Under the pieces are notes generated by a model, which saw only the letters and a program-made list of their open reading frames with translations, was not told where the DNA came from and ran no database searches. From NCBI GenBank assembly GCA_964626015.1, contig CAZVCC010000071.1:1-14259 (forward strand): a DNA stretch of 14,259 nucleotides, written 5' to 3'. The translations under genes and the position numbers were made by a program. The DNA is from CAIKZJ01 sp964626015 (GTDB taxonomy: Bacteria > Bacteroidota > Ignavibacteria > Tepidaquicellales > Tepidaquicellaceae). Of this stretch, positions 6,389 through 14,215 are shown piece by piece. Positions within the stretch are counted from its first letter, which is position 1. Each line of letters starts with the position of its first letter.

Positions 6389-8526
6389 ACGGTAAGAATA
6401 AAATAAGGTCCGATTATCTTTTCAGCAGAGAACTAAGCTGGATAGAGTTTAACAGGCGGGTTCTTGAGGAAGCTGCGGATAAGTCTCAGCCTCTTCTTGA
6501 ACGTGTTAAGTTCATGTCTATTTTCTGCACCAACCTCGATGAATTCTTTATGATTCGTGTTTCGGGACTTAAGCGCCAGATTGTTAGTGATGTAAATGAA
6601 TCAACCTCTGACGGACTTACAGCTCAGGAACAACGCGAGTATATATATCAGGAACTTTGCCCTATGGTTAAAGAGCAGTACAGGTTATTCAATCAGGAAC
6701 TTGTTCCGCAGCTCGAAGAAAACAAAATCAAATTCTTTAAATATTCTGAACTTGATGAAGATGAAAAGAAAAAGCTTGATAAATATTTCGACGATGAAAT
6801 CTTCCCCGTTCTTACTCCGATTGCAATGGATAACGTTCATCCGTTTCCAAACCTTGTAAACAGAACGCTCGCCTTTGCTATTGTTCTTGATGACCCTGAT
6901 ACTGATATCGTTGAGGATAAAGTTTCAGTTCTTCAGATACCAGGCAACTTTCCGAGGTTTATTTCTATCGGAAAAGAAAACAGTACTCAATATCTGCTGC
7001 TTGAGGAACTTATCGAAGCCAACGCTCATAAGCTTTATCCGGGAATGAAGATTACTGACTGCTATGCATTCCGTATTACAAGAAACGCTGACCTTGAACT
7101 CGAAGAGGAGGAAGCTGGCGACCTACTTACACTTATAGAAGAAGAGGTTAAAAAGAGAAGACTCGGAATTATTGTAAGACTCGAAGTAGAGGAAAAGATA
7201 CCCGATAAGATTCTTAACTTTCTTATTGATGACCTTGAACTCGATAGTACTGAAATATATAAAGTTGACGGACCTTTAAACCTCGGTGATTTAATGTATC
7301 TTTACCGTATTGATAAAAGAGCCCTTAAAGATGATGGGTACATGCCAAGGATATCATCTTTTTTCCTTGATGAGGATGATTTCTTTAAAGCAATAAGGAA
7401 AAGGGATATCATGCTGCATCATCCCTTCTATTCATTTTCTTCTGTTACCGAGTTTATTGCACAAGCAGCAGAAGATAAGAATGTCTTTGCTATAAAACTA
7501 ATTCTTTACAGAACTAGCGGTGATTCTCCTATAATTAAATCTCTTATTCAAGCAGCAGAAAACGGTAAACAGGTAACTGCCGTGGTTGAGCTTAAAGCAA
7601 GATTCGACGAGGAAAATAATATTATCTGGGCGAAGAAACTTGAGAATGCAGGTGTACACGTTGTTTACGGCATTTCAGGTCTAAAAACACATTGCAAACT
7701 TCTTCTTGTTGTCAGGAAAGAATCCGGAAAGATGACCCGGTATCTTCATCTGAGTACAGGAAACTATAATCCTATTACATCAAGAATTTACACAGACCTT
7801 GGACTTTTTACGTGTAATGAAGATTTCTGTAAAGACGCTTCCGACCTTTTTAATTATCTTACGGGTCACTCAAAGCAGAAAGAATATAAGAAATTTCTTG
7901 TTGCACCTTACACAATGCGCAAGAATCTAAGTAAGTTTATTGATGATGAAATAGAATCGCATAAAGTAAACGGAAATGGAAGAATTATAATAAAAGCAAA
8001 TTCTCTTGTTGATGATAAACTTATATTTAAACTTTTCCAGGCATCTAATGCAGGAATAAAAATTGATTTAATTATTAGAGGAATCTGCCGCTTGAGGCCG
8101 GGTATAAAAGGGATTAGCGAAAACATAAGAGTAATCAGTATTGTGGGAAGATTTCTTGAGCACAGCCGTATTTATTATTTCTACAACAATGGAAAGCCTG
8201 TTATATACTCAGGCAGCGCTGATATTATGCAGAGAAATTTTGACAGACGTGTTGAAATGCTCTACCCTATTGAGAATCAGAGAATAATAGAAGACCTTGA
8301 AGAAATTCTCGCACTCTATCTAAAAGATAACGTCAAGGCTCGTATTCTGAATAGCGACGGTACCTATACAAAGTTGGAAGTCCCTGAGAATGAAAAAGGA
8401 GAGAAGGAGTATTTCAACGTTCAGGAGTATTTTGTAACGCAGGTTAAAAAGAAGTATATTGCTGAGTCAAAAAAGGAATATAAGAAGAGGCTTAAGAAGC
8501 TTAAGCAAAAGAAAATATTACATTAA
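6385..8526 (+). CDS. ppk1: Polyphosphate kinase 1 (PPK1)
   Basis: Reversibly transfers the gamma-phosphate of ATP to polyphosphate. The 713-residue protein has the four-part PPK1 architecture: an N-terminal helical domain starting YLFSRELSWIEFNRRVLEEA, a head domain (about 115-320) and two phospholipase-D-like catalytic domains. SGLKTHCK (431-438) contains His436, equivalent to the autophosphorylated His435 of E. coli. TRYLHLSTGN (451-460) contains His455 and RFLEHSRIYYF (589-599) His593. The phosphate-binding arginines correspond to Arg376 (LYRT) and Arg406 (ARFDE). The only start that keeps the conserved N-terminus is TTG at 6385, which overlaps the DUF192 stop in the arrangement TTGA; the first in-frame ATG would cut off 43 residues, including the RELSWIEFN block. 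The C-terminus ends in a lysine-rich tail (687-711) not needed by the family core. A SixA-like phosphatase is encoded 3.2 kb upstream in the same gene run. Confidence 0.95.
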   Translation: MNGKNKIRSDYLFSRELSWIEFNRRVLEEAADKSQPLLERVKFMSIFCTNLDEFFMIRVSGLKRQIVSDVNESTSDGLTAQEQREYIYQELCPMVKEQYRLFNQELVPQLEENKIKFFKYSELDEDEKKKLDKYFDDEIFPVLTPIAMDNVHPFPNLVNRTLAFAIVLDDPDTDIVEDKVSVLQIPGNFPRFISIGKENSTQYLLLEELIEANAHKLYPGMKITDCYAFRITRNADLELEEEEAGDLLTLIEEEVKKRRLGIIVRLEVEEKIPDKILNFLIDDLELDSTEIYKVDGPLNLGDLMYLYRIDKRALKDDGYMPRISSFFLDEDDFFKAIRKRDIMLHHPFYSFSSVTEFIAQAAEDKNVFAIKLILYRTSGDSPIIKSLIQAAENGKQVTAVVELKARFDEENNIIWAKKLENAGVHVVYGISGLKTHCKLLLVVRKESGKMTRYLHLSTGNYNPITSRIYTDLGLFTCNEDFCKDASDLFNYLTGHSKQKEYKKFLVAPYTMRKNLSKFIDDEIESHKVNGNGRIIIKANSLVDDKLIFKLFQASNAGIKIDLIIRGICRLRPGIKGISENIRVISIVGRFLEHSRIYYFYNNGKPVIYSGSADIMQRNFDRRVEMLYPIENQRIIEDLEEILALYLKDNVKARILNSDGTYTKLEVPENEKGEKEYFNVQEYFVTQVKKKYIAESKKEYKKRLKKLKQKKILH

Positions 8527-8548
8527 AAGGATTACAGGTAATTAAAAA

Positions 8549-9406
8549 ATGAGTTGGTACACAGAGTTTAAAAGTTCTTTAAAAAGTTTTGATGTTGAGG
8601 AAATACTCGATATATATTTTTATCGTCCTCTTTCATTCTTGTTTGTAAAATTAATATACTCCACAAACATAACACCTAATCAAATTTCTGCATTCTCGAT
8701 GCTGTTTGGTATTTTAACAGGTGTGTTGTTTGCATTCGGGACACCTCAGTCTTTTATTTTTGCGGGAATAGCATTGCTTGTTTCTAATATCCTGGACTGT
8801 GCTGACGGTCAGCTTGCGAGACTAAAGAAAAACGGTACCGGAATTGGAAGGATTATTGACGGTTTCATAGACTACGTAACGGGATTCTCAATGTTTCTTG
8901 GTATTGGTATAGGGTTAAGCATTGCAACGGGCGATTATCTGTATGTCTGGCTGATAACACTCGCGGGGGCTGTTTCACGTATATTTCAAAACATGTATTT
9001 TGATAATTACAGAAATGTTTACATGCTGAACGTTTATAATAAAGGTAATAATCTTGAGGATGAGTTCGAAGAGTTTTCCAGACTTAAAAAAGTTCTCGAA
9101 AGGTCTAAAGGGAGATTTGTTGAGAAATTCCTTGTTAATATTTATTTAAAATATATATCAGTTCAGAGCGGAGCAGCAAAGGATGAAAGGCTTAATGTTT
9201 CTCCTGAACTCTATAAGAGAAAAAACATGCTGCTTCTTAGAGCATGGAGCTGGATTGGTTCGACCACACATTTATCGGCAGCAATACTGGCTGCTTTCTT
9301 TAACCGATTGGATATCTATCTCTGGGTTACTTTTACAGCTGGTAATCTAATGCTGTTATTCCTTTATATTATTCAGAAGAAAACACTAAACGGATTATCA
9401 AAATAA
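8549..9406 (+). CDS. CDP-alcohol phosphatidyltransferase family membrane protein
   Basis: An integral membrane transferase that moves a phospho-alcohol or phosphatidyl group from a CDP-linked donor to an alcohol. The full CDP-AP signature, D-x2-DG-x2-AR-x8-G-x3-D-x3-D, is present: Asp83, Asp86, Gly87, Ala90, Arg91, Gly100, Asp104 and Asp108. These bind the divalent metals and the CDP moiety. Hydrophobic segments lie at about 44-64, 67-82, 111-127, 131-145, 240-252 and 257-275, giving the six helices of the fold. An unusually polar stretch of roughly 80 residues (about 153-230) separates helices 4 and 5. The conserved start TPNQIS (42-47) is common in the family. The next gene, 4 bp downstream, encodes a cytidylyltransferase-like enzyme that could make its CDP-activated substrate. 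PgsA, PssA and inositol-phosphate transferases all share this motif, so the product (phospholipid or soluble phosphodiester) is undetermined. Confidence 0.88.
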   Translation: MSWYTEFKSSLKSFDVEEILDIYFYRPLSFLFVKLIYSTNITPNQISAFSMLFGILTGVLFAFGTPQSFIFAGIALLVSNILDCADGQLARLKKNGTGIGRIIDGFIDYVTGFSMFLGIGIGLSIATGDYLYVWLITLAGAVSRIFQNMYFDNYRNVYMLNVYNKGNNLEDEFEEFSRLKKVLERSKGRFVEKFLVNIYLKYISVQSGAAKDERLNVSPELYKRKNMLLLRAWSWIGSTTHLSAAILAAFFNRLDIYLWVTFTAGNLMLLFLYIIQKKTLNGLSK

Positions 9407-9410
9407 TTAT

Positions 9411-10154
9411 ATGCAAGCGATAATATTAGCAGCCGGTCTCGCGAAAAGACTTCGACCTTTAACTGATACTACTCCTAAATGTTTACTGGATGTTTGCGGA
9501 AAGAATCTGCTTCACCGTACGATGGAAAATGTTTTAAAAAACGGAATTAAGGATTTTATATTTGTTACGGGTTACAGGGAAAATATGATTAAAGATTATC
9601 TTAATAAGAATTTTACGGATGTTAGAATTGAGTTTTTGTCAAACACTGATTACTCTAACAACAATAACTCTTATTCTTTGTGGATGACTAAGAACTGTGT
9701 AAAGGATGAATTTATTCTGCTTGACAGTGACATACTTTTTGATTCGAGGATAATTAAGAAACTTATTGCTGACCCGAACGAAAATGCAGCCGCTGTAAAT
9801 TCGGGTGTGAAACTGGATGAAGAGCAAATAAAGGTTACTGTTGACAATAACAATAGAATTCTCAGGATGGCTAAGGATGTTCCAATTCACGAAGCTATCG
9901 GAGAATCAATAGGGATAGAAAAGTTTTCAAAAAGCTTTGGTGATGAGATATTTAAAATTCTTGACAGAAAAGTTTTAAAGGAAAATAACGTTAACGAGTT
10001 TTACGAAAAGACTTTTGAGGAAATAATAGCAAGAAATGACCCAAGGAACAGTATATACAGCGTAGATGTTTCAGAGTTTGAGTGCGTTGAAATAGATACT
10101 GTAGAGGATTATCACAAAGCACAAAACGAATTAAAATACAAAAACATTGAATAA
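9411..10154 (+). CDS. LicC-like phospho-alcohol/sugar-phosphate nucleotidyltransferase
   Basis: A cytoplasmic nucleotidyltransferase of 247 residues that would couple a phosphorylated small molecule to an NMP. The N-terminal IILAAGLAKRLRPLTDTTPK (4-23) is the NTP-binding loop with Lys23; LLDSDILF (103-110) contains the metal-binding Asp pair (Asp105, Asp107). GESIGIEKFS (164-173) and VEIDTVEDY (226-234, with Asp229) match the layout of phosphocholine cytidylyltransferases such as LicC better than that of the larger glucose-1-phosphate uridylyl- or thymidylyltransferases. YSNNNNSYSLW (81-91) corresponds to the YxxxNNxYSL element of LicC-like enzymes. Together with the CDP-alcohol transferase gene just upstream, CTP is the likely nucleotide; the acceptor (phosphocholine, inositol phosphate, glycerol phosphate or other) cannot be read off. 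Its last 8 bases overlap the proposed TTG start of the rhomboid gene. Confidence 0.82.
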   Translation: MQAIILAAGLAKRLRPLTDTTPKCLLDVCGKNLLHRTMENVLKNGIKDFIFVTGYRENMIKDYLNKNFTDVRIEFLSNTDYSNNNNSYSLWMTKNCVKDEFILLDSDILFDSRIIKKLIADPNENAAAVNSGVKLDEEQIKVTVDNNNRILRMAKDVPIHEAIGESIGIEKFSKSFGDEIFKILDRKVLKENNVNEFYEKTFEEIIARNDPRNSIYSVDVSEFECVEIDTVEDYHKAQNELKYKNIE

Positions 10155-11082
10155 TTTTAGGAGAGGGGTAGGCGGTTTCAGTATGTTTCCGCCTGTAATT
10201 AAATATCTGCTGATATCAAACATAGGAGTATTCATATTGCAGTTTTTCTTCCTTGATACACTCAGGGCGGGAAGTGTACCGATCGGAGATTTATTTGTAA
10301 AGAACTTTGCATTATTCACTTATGAATCTCCATTTTTCAGGCCTTGGCAGCTGTTCACATACATGTATATGCATGGCGGATTCTCTCATCTGTTTTTTAA
10401 TATGTTTGCGTTATGGATGTTTGGCATGGAACTGGAAAACATGTGGGGATCCAAAACCTTCTTCATATTTTATACTGTTTGCGGGGTTGGTGCTGGTATT
10501 GCAAACGCCTTCCTTGCACCTCTTGTGAGTTATATTCCGCCAAACGTTCCGACTGTCGGTGCTTCCGGCTCTATATATGGAGTGTTAATTGCTTTCGGTA
10601 TGATATTCCCTAACAGGTACATATACATATATTTTATGCTGCCGATAAAAGCAAAGTATCTTGTTATTGTATATATTCTGATTGAAGTTTTTGCGGTTGC
10701 TTCGCAGTCCCAGTCTGGAATAGCTCATATCGCTCATCTTGGTGGAGGTGTTGTCGGATTTCTTTATGTATACTTTATACTAAATAAAGGTAAACCGAAG
10801 TTTTTTAAGAATCAGGGTCAGGATAACAATGTATTTAATAACTTCAAGGATATGTTTGAAAAGAAACCCGAGCCGCCTAAGTATGAACCTCCTAAGAATG
10901 TTTATGATGCAAATTTCGAAGACCTTTCAAAAAGCAAGTATGAAGATGATATGAGGCGAAATGAAAAGGAAGCCCAAATCAAAATAGATGCGATATTGGA
11001 TAAACTTGGAGCAAACGGCTACGCCAGTCTGACAGAAGAAGAAAAGAGAATACTGTTTCAGGAGAGCAAGAAGCTAAGATGA
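10147..11082 (+). CDS. Rhomboid family intramembrane serine protease with C-terminal tail
   Basis: A polytopic serine protease that cleaves transmembrane segments of other proteins within the cytoplasmic membrane. RPWQLFTYMYMHGGFSH (65-81) and HLFFNMFALWMFG (81-93) are the first-loop and helix-2 motifs with the oxyanion-region His76 and Asn85. GASGSIYG (138-145) carries the nucleophile Ser140, and AHIAHLGGG (193-201) the catalytic His197, so the dyad is intact. After the last helix (about 201-213) comes a proline- and charge-rich cytosolic tail of about 95 residues. The tail ends in a helical segment, DAILDKLGANGYASLTEEEK (281-300), that recurs at the C-terminus of Bacteroidota rhomboids. The start is uncertain: TTG at 10147 keeps the Arg/Gly/Phe-rich N-terminus that relatives often have, whereas ATG at 10183 would remove 12 residues without affecting the core. 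The stop overlaps the ispG start by four bases (ATGA). Confidence 0.88.
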   Translation: MNNFRRGVGGFSMFPPVIKYLLISNIGVFILQFFFLDTLRAGSVPIGDLFVKNFALFTYESPFFRPWQLFTYMYMHGGFSHLFFNMFALWMFGMELENMWGSKTFFIFYTVCGVGAGIANAFLAPLVSYIPPNVPTVGASGSIYGVLIAFGMIFPNRYIYIYFMLPIKAKYLVIVYILIEVFAVASQSQSGIAHIAHLGGGVVGFLYVYFILNKGKPKFFKNQGQDNNVFNNFKDMFEKKPEPPKYEPPKNVYDANFEDLSKSKYEDDMRRNEKEAQIKIDAILDKLGANGYASLTEEEKRILFQESKKLR

Positions 11083-12971
11083 AATATAAGCGTTTCAGGA
11101 CACGAGTTGTAAATATAGGTGATTTATCAATCGGCGGTTCTTATCCAATAAGAGTTCAATCAATGACGACTACGGATACGATGGATACTATCGGTACTGT
11201 TGAACAGTCAATACGCATTATTGAAGCAGGCGGTGAGCTGGTAAGAATTACTGCCCCAAGTATTAAAGAGGCGCATAATCTTCTTGAAATTAAAAATGAA
11301 TTAAGAAAAAGGGGATACAAAACACCTCTTGTTGCCGATATTCATTTCACACCAAATGCTGCTGAAGTTGCTGCGAGAATAGTCGAAAAAGTAAGAGTTA
11401 ATCCAGGAAACTATGCCGACAAGAAGAAGTTTGAAACAATTGAGTACACCGATAAATCTTACTCAGAAGAACTCGAACGTATCAGAAATAAATTTATCCC
11501 TTTAATTAAAATCTGCAAGGAATACGGGACTGCAATGCGTGTGGGCACGAATCATGGTTCACTTTCAGACAGGATTATGAGTCGTTACGGTGATACTCCT
11601 GAAGGTATGGTAGAATCCGCAATGGAGTTCTTAAGGATTTGCGAGGATGAGAATTATTACAGCATAGTTCTTTCGATGAAATCGAGCAATCCGCAGGTGA
11701 TGGTACAGGCATACAGATTACTTGTTAAACAGATGATTAATGAAAATATGAATTATCCTCTTCATCTTGGGGTAACAGAAGCAGGCGACGGTGAAGATGG
11801 CAGAATTAAATCATCACTCGGAATAGGTACTTTACTAGAAGAGGGACTTGGTGATACAATAAGGGTTTCTCTAACTGAAGAGCCTGAGTTTGAAATACCT
11901 GTTTGCAAGATGATAGTGAATAGATATGCTCACAATACTGAATTAACAAATGAAATTCAATTCCCCAAAATAATAAATCCGTTTTCATACACAAGACGTG
12001 ATACAACAACAGTTGATAATATTGGGGGCAAAAATGTACCCGTTGTAATACTATCGGCGGATAAAGAAATATTTGATTCATACAAAGGTCTTAGAGAAGC
12101 CGGGTACTATTACAGCGAGACGCTGGATAAATGGAATATAGGTGATATGGCTCCGGACTTTGTTTATCTTGGTTCTCAGGATATTGATTATTTCCTTCCG
12201 GGTACTTTAAAGAAAATATTTAATTATAATTTTTGGTTGAAGTCAGGGTCAAATAAAGAAACATATCCTTTAATAAATAAATCAGAATATCTTGAATTAA
12301 ATGATAAAGGTTTTAATAAGTTTCTGATATTAAATACGTATGAATTTTCAGATGATGTATTAAACGGTATACATAAAGATTCTAATGTAATTCTTATTAT
12401 TAACTGTACGGAAGAACTTTCGTACAGGAAAGCAAGGGAGATTGCCGAAAGGCTGATATCAAAGAATATAAAATGTCCTGTAGTGATTAAGAAGAATTAT
12501 GAGAACATTTCCGATGAAGAATTTCTTGTTTATCCTGCAACGGATGCAGGGGGACTAATGATAGACGGATTTGGAGACGGAATATGGCTTGAATCGGATG
12601 CTATATCGAAAAAAGTTGTTAATAGTATATCCTTTGGAATACTGCAGGCATCGCGCACAAGGATATCGAAGACAGAATACATATCCTGTCCTTCATGCGG
12701 AAGGACGTTGTTTGACCTTCAGGAAACAACGGCAAAGGTCAGGGAAAAAACAAATCACCTTAAAGGGCTAAAGATTGGAATTATGGGCTGCATAGTTAAT
12801 GGTCCGGGTGAAATGGCTGATGCTGACTACGGTTACGTTGGCAGTGGTGTCGGAAAGATAACTCTTTACAAAGGAAAGGAAGTAGTAAAACGCAGCATTG
12901 ACTCTGAAGTTGCTGTAGAAGAACTAATAAACCTTATTAAAGAAAACAATGACTGGGTAGAGCCGGAATAA
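11079..12971 (+). CDS. ispG: 4-hydroxy-3-methylbut-2-enyl diphosphate synthase (IspG/GcpE), long form
   Basis: The iron-sulfur enzyme of the MEP pathway that converts ME-cPP to HMBPP, the penultimate step towards IPP and DMAPP. The N-terminal TIM barrel (about 1-285) includes IRVQSMTTTDTMDT (24-37), ADIHF (86-90), VRVNPGNY (105-112), RVGTNHGSLSDR (154-165) and GVTEAGDG (231-238). The C-terminal reductase domain (about 495-630) binds a [4Fe-4S] cluster through Cys537 and Cys540 (SCPSCGRTLFDLQ) and Cys571 (MGCIVNGPGE), with Glu578 as the expected fourth ligand. At 630 residues it is much longer than the 372 of the E. coli enzyme. The difference is an insertion domain of roughly 200 residues (about 290-490), as in the three-domain enzymes of Bacteroidota, Chlamydiae and plants. 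The presence of ispG implies the MEP rather than the mevalonate route. It is the last gene before a strong terminator. Confidence 0.95.
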   Translation: MKYKRFRTRVVNIGDLSIGGSYPIRVQSMTTTDTMDTIGTVEQSIRIIEAGGELVRITAPSIKEAHNLLEIKNELRKRGYKTPLVADIHFTPNAAEVAARIVEKVRVNPGNYADKKKFETIEYTDKSYSEELERIRNKFIPLIKICKEYGTAMRVGTNHGSLSDRIMSRYGDTPEGMVESAMEFLRICEDENYYSIVLSMKSSNPQVMVQAYRLLVKQMINENMNYPLHLGVTEAGDGEDGRIKSSLGIGTLLEEGLGDTIRVSLTEEPEFEIPVCKMIVNRYAHNTELTNEIQFPKIINPFSYTRRDTTTVDNIGGKNVPVVILSADKEIFDSYKGLREAGYYYSETLDKWNIGDMAPDFVYLGSQDIDYFLPGTLKKIFNYNFWLKSGSNKETYPLINKSEYLELNDKGFNKFLILNTYEFSDDVLNGIHKDSNVILIINCTEELSYRKAREIAERLISKNIKCPVVIKKNYENISDEEFLVYPATDAGGLMIDGFGDGIWLESDAISKKVVNSISFGILQASRTRISKTEYISCPSCGRTLFDLQETTAKVREKTNHLKGLKIGIMGCIVNGPGEMADADYGYVGSGVGKITLYKGKEVVKRSIDSEVAVEELINLIKENNDWVEPE

Positions 12972-12992
12972 TAGTATTAGTTTTTTAAAAAC

Positions 12993-13022
12993 AAAAGGCT
13001 GCCATTTTCATGACAGCCTTTT
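12993..13022. terminator. Bidirectional intrinsic terminator
   Basis: AAAAGGCTG (12993-13001) pairs perfectly with CAGCCTTTT (13014-13022). After one C-A mismatch, CAT (13003-13005) pairs with ATG (13010-13012), leaving the four-base loop TTTC. A T-run follows on the plus strand, and the A-rich stretch before the hairpin supplies a T-run on the minus strand. It lies between the converging ends of ispG (stop at 12971) and the minus-strand T9SS cargo gene (stop at 13043), so it can serve both. Confidence 0.85.
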
Positions 13023-13042
13023 TAATTTTATTTATGTTATGA

Positions 13043-14170
13043 TTATTTTACGAGCATCATTTTCTTTATATCCTTGAATCCGTTTACTTCAATTGAATAG
13101 AAATAAGCACCGCTTGATAGCTTGCTTGCGTTGAAATCAATGGAGTAGCTGCCTGCATTGTAGTTACCGCTTACTAATTTTGCAACCTCCTTACCAAGTA
13201 TGTTGTAAACTTTCAGTGTAACAAATCCGTTCTTTGCAAGATTGAAGTTAATCTTTGTTGTTGGATTGAACGGGTTTGGATAGTTCTGGCTTAAGCTGTA
13301 ATTTACAGGTGTTTCATTGTTTCCGACATTAGTAATAGCACTATACCTGTCCCAATAAAGTTTTCTTGCTCCCGCATTCACGCCAACCCACACTATTCCT
13401 AAATCTGAAGGTGGAATTTCGCAAATAACAGGTTTGTAACCTTTATCAGACCATGATGGTGGATTTGAACTGATTTGTGTAGGCACGCTGAATGATGTTC
13501 CGCCGACAAGTGCATAACGGTACATCATTTTATCTGTATTATTGGTTGGAGCCCCGGCTTGAAGACTGTCTGAATAATAAGATAAATCAAAACCACCACC
13601 TGGGAAGAAGTTTAAATCAAACCAGTATTCATCAACATTCGGATTAGCAGCAATGTCAATAGCAGCATCATAGTTCGCACCCGCGTTTGTACTTATCCTT
13701 CCTTTAATATCAATCGCACCCGTTGTTCCTGATGTATAAACAAACCAGACAATGCCGTTAAACATCACTGATTTAAACTCTGTCTTTGCTATAATCTCCG
13801 TAGCTACATCCTGAAAACCCGAAGATGCAAGCACACCGGGAGCTGTTTGTCTGTACCTTGCAGCTCTGATTACTGAAGTAACAGTATCAGCTAAAACAGG
13901 ACCGTAATAATTCAGAATAATCGTATCACCTGTTTGCGTTGCTACTTTAGGTCTTACCCCAGCACTCGTAATATTTCCTCTGTTTCCCCAGGTAGCACCT
14001 CCATCAATTGAGCTGTATCTCTTAACGGCAGTAGGGAGAGTATCTATAAAGTAATACATCGCACCATTAGTTGCACCAACAACATCAAATGTAGATAGAA
14101 CACCTCCTATTGCAGTGTTTAACGTTTGATTTCTGAAGTTCCATGAATAAACTGAACTTCCAATCTGCAT
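13043..14170 (-). CDS. Secreted protein with T9SS type A sorting domain, apparently lacking its N-terminus
   Basis: The C-terminal 85 or so residues (about 290-375) are a type IX secretion sorting domain. It begins LSQNYPNPFNPTTKINFNL, continues with VTLKVYNILGKEVAKLV and SSGAYFYSIEVNG, and ends KKMMLVK. This domain directs export across the outer membrane and is then usually removed. The region before it is beta-rich and contains a good Asp-box, SSIDGGATW (53-61), as in BNR/sialidase-like propellers, and a degenerate copy near STNAGANY (160-167). No catalytic sialidase residues can be assigned. The first ATG (14170) gives no signal peptide, though T9SS cargo needs one for Sec export. The frame stays open upstream to 14215 with protein-like sequence (SAGGAADSIYLF) and then meets TAA (14216-14218). 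The gene is therefore probably 5'-truncated or frameshifted, or the contig edge is faulty. Convergent with ispG. Confidence 0.75.
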   Translation of the reverse strand: MQIGSSVYSWNFRNQTLNTAIGGVLSTFDVVGATNGAMYYFIDTLPTAVKRYSSIDGGATWGNRGNITSAGVRPKVATQTGDTIILNYYGPVLADTVTSVIRAARYRQTAPGVLASSGFQDVATEIIAKTEFKSVMFNGIVWFVYTSGTTGAIDIKGRISTNAGANYDAAIDIAANPNVDEYWFDLNFFPGGGFDLSYYSDSLQAGAPTNNTDKMMYRYALVGGTSFSVPTQISSNPPSWSDKGYKPVICEIPPSDLGIVWVGVNAGARKLYWDRYSAITNVGNNETPVNYSLSQNYPNPFNPTTKINFNLAKNGFVTLKVYNILGKEVAKLVSGNYNAGSYSIDFNASKLSSGAYFYSIEVNGFKDIKKMMLVK

Positions 14171-14215
14171 AAACAGATAGATTGAATCTGCAGCACCTCC
14201 GGCACTAATTAGGGT
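14171..14215 (-). pseudogene. Likely coding remnant upstream of the T9SS cargo ATG
   Basis: Fifteen codons in frame with the T9SS cargo gene lie directly upstream of its first ATG and encode TLISAGGAADSIYLF, which reads as a smooth continuation of the beta-strand-rich protein. They contain no start codon and are preceded by an in-frame TAA at 14216-14218. Neither of the other two minus-strand frames continues this reading: both also hit stops within the last 50 bases of the window. The beginning of the gene is therefore lost, shifted in frame, or outside the window. Confidence 0.4.

Noticed and set aside
8549..9406. Calling this gene pgsA or pssA
   Set aside because: The motif is shared by the whole CDP-alcohol family, and the adjacent cytidylyltransferase and long polar loop make a standard phospholipid synthase assignment unsafe.
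13043..14170. Calling the T9SS cargo protein a sialidase
   Set aside because: Only one convincing Asp-box is present and no catalytic arginine triad, Tyr/Glu pair or acid can be assigned; Asp-boxes occur in many non-enzymatic propellers.
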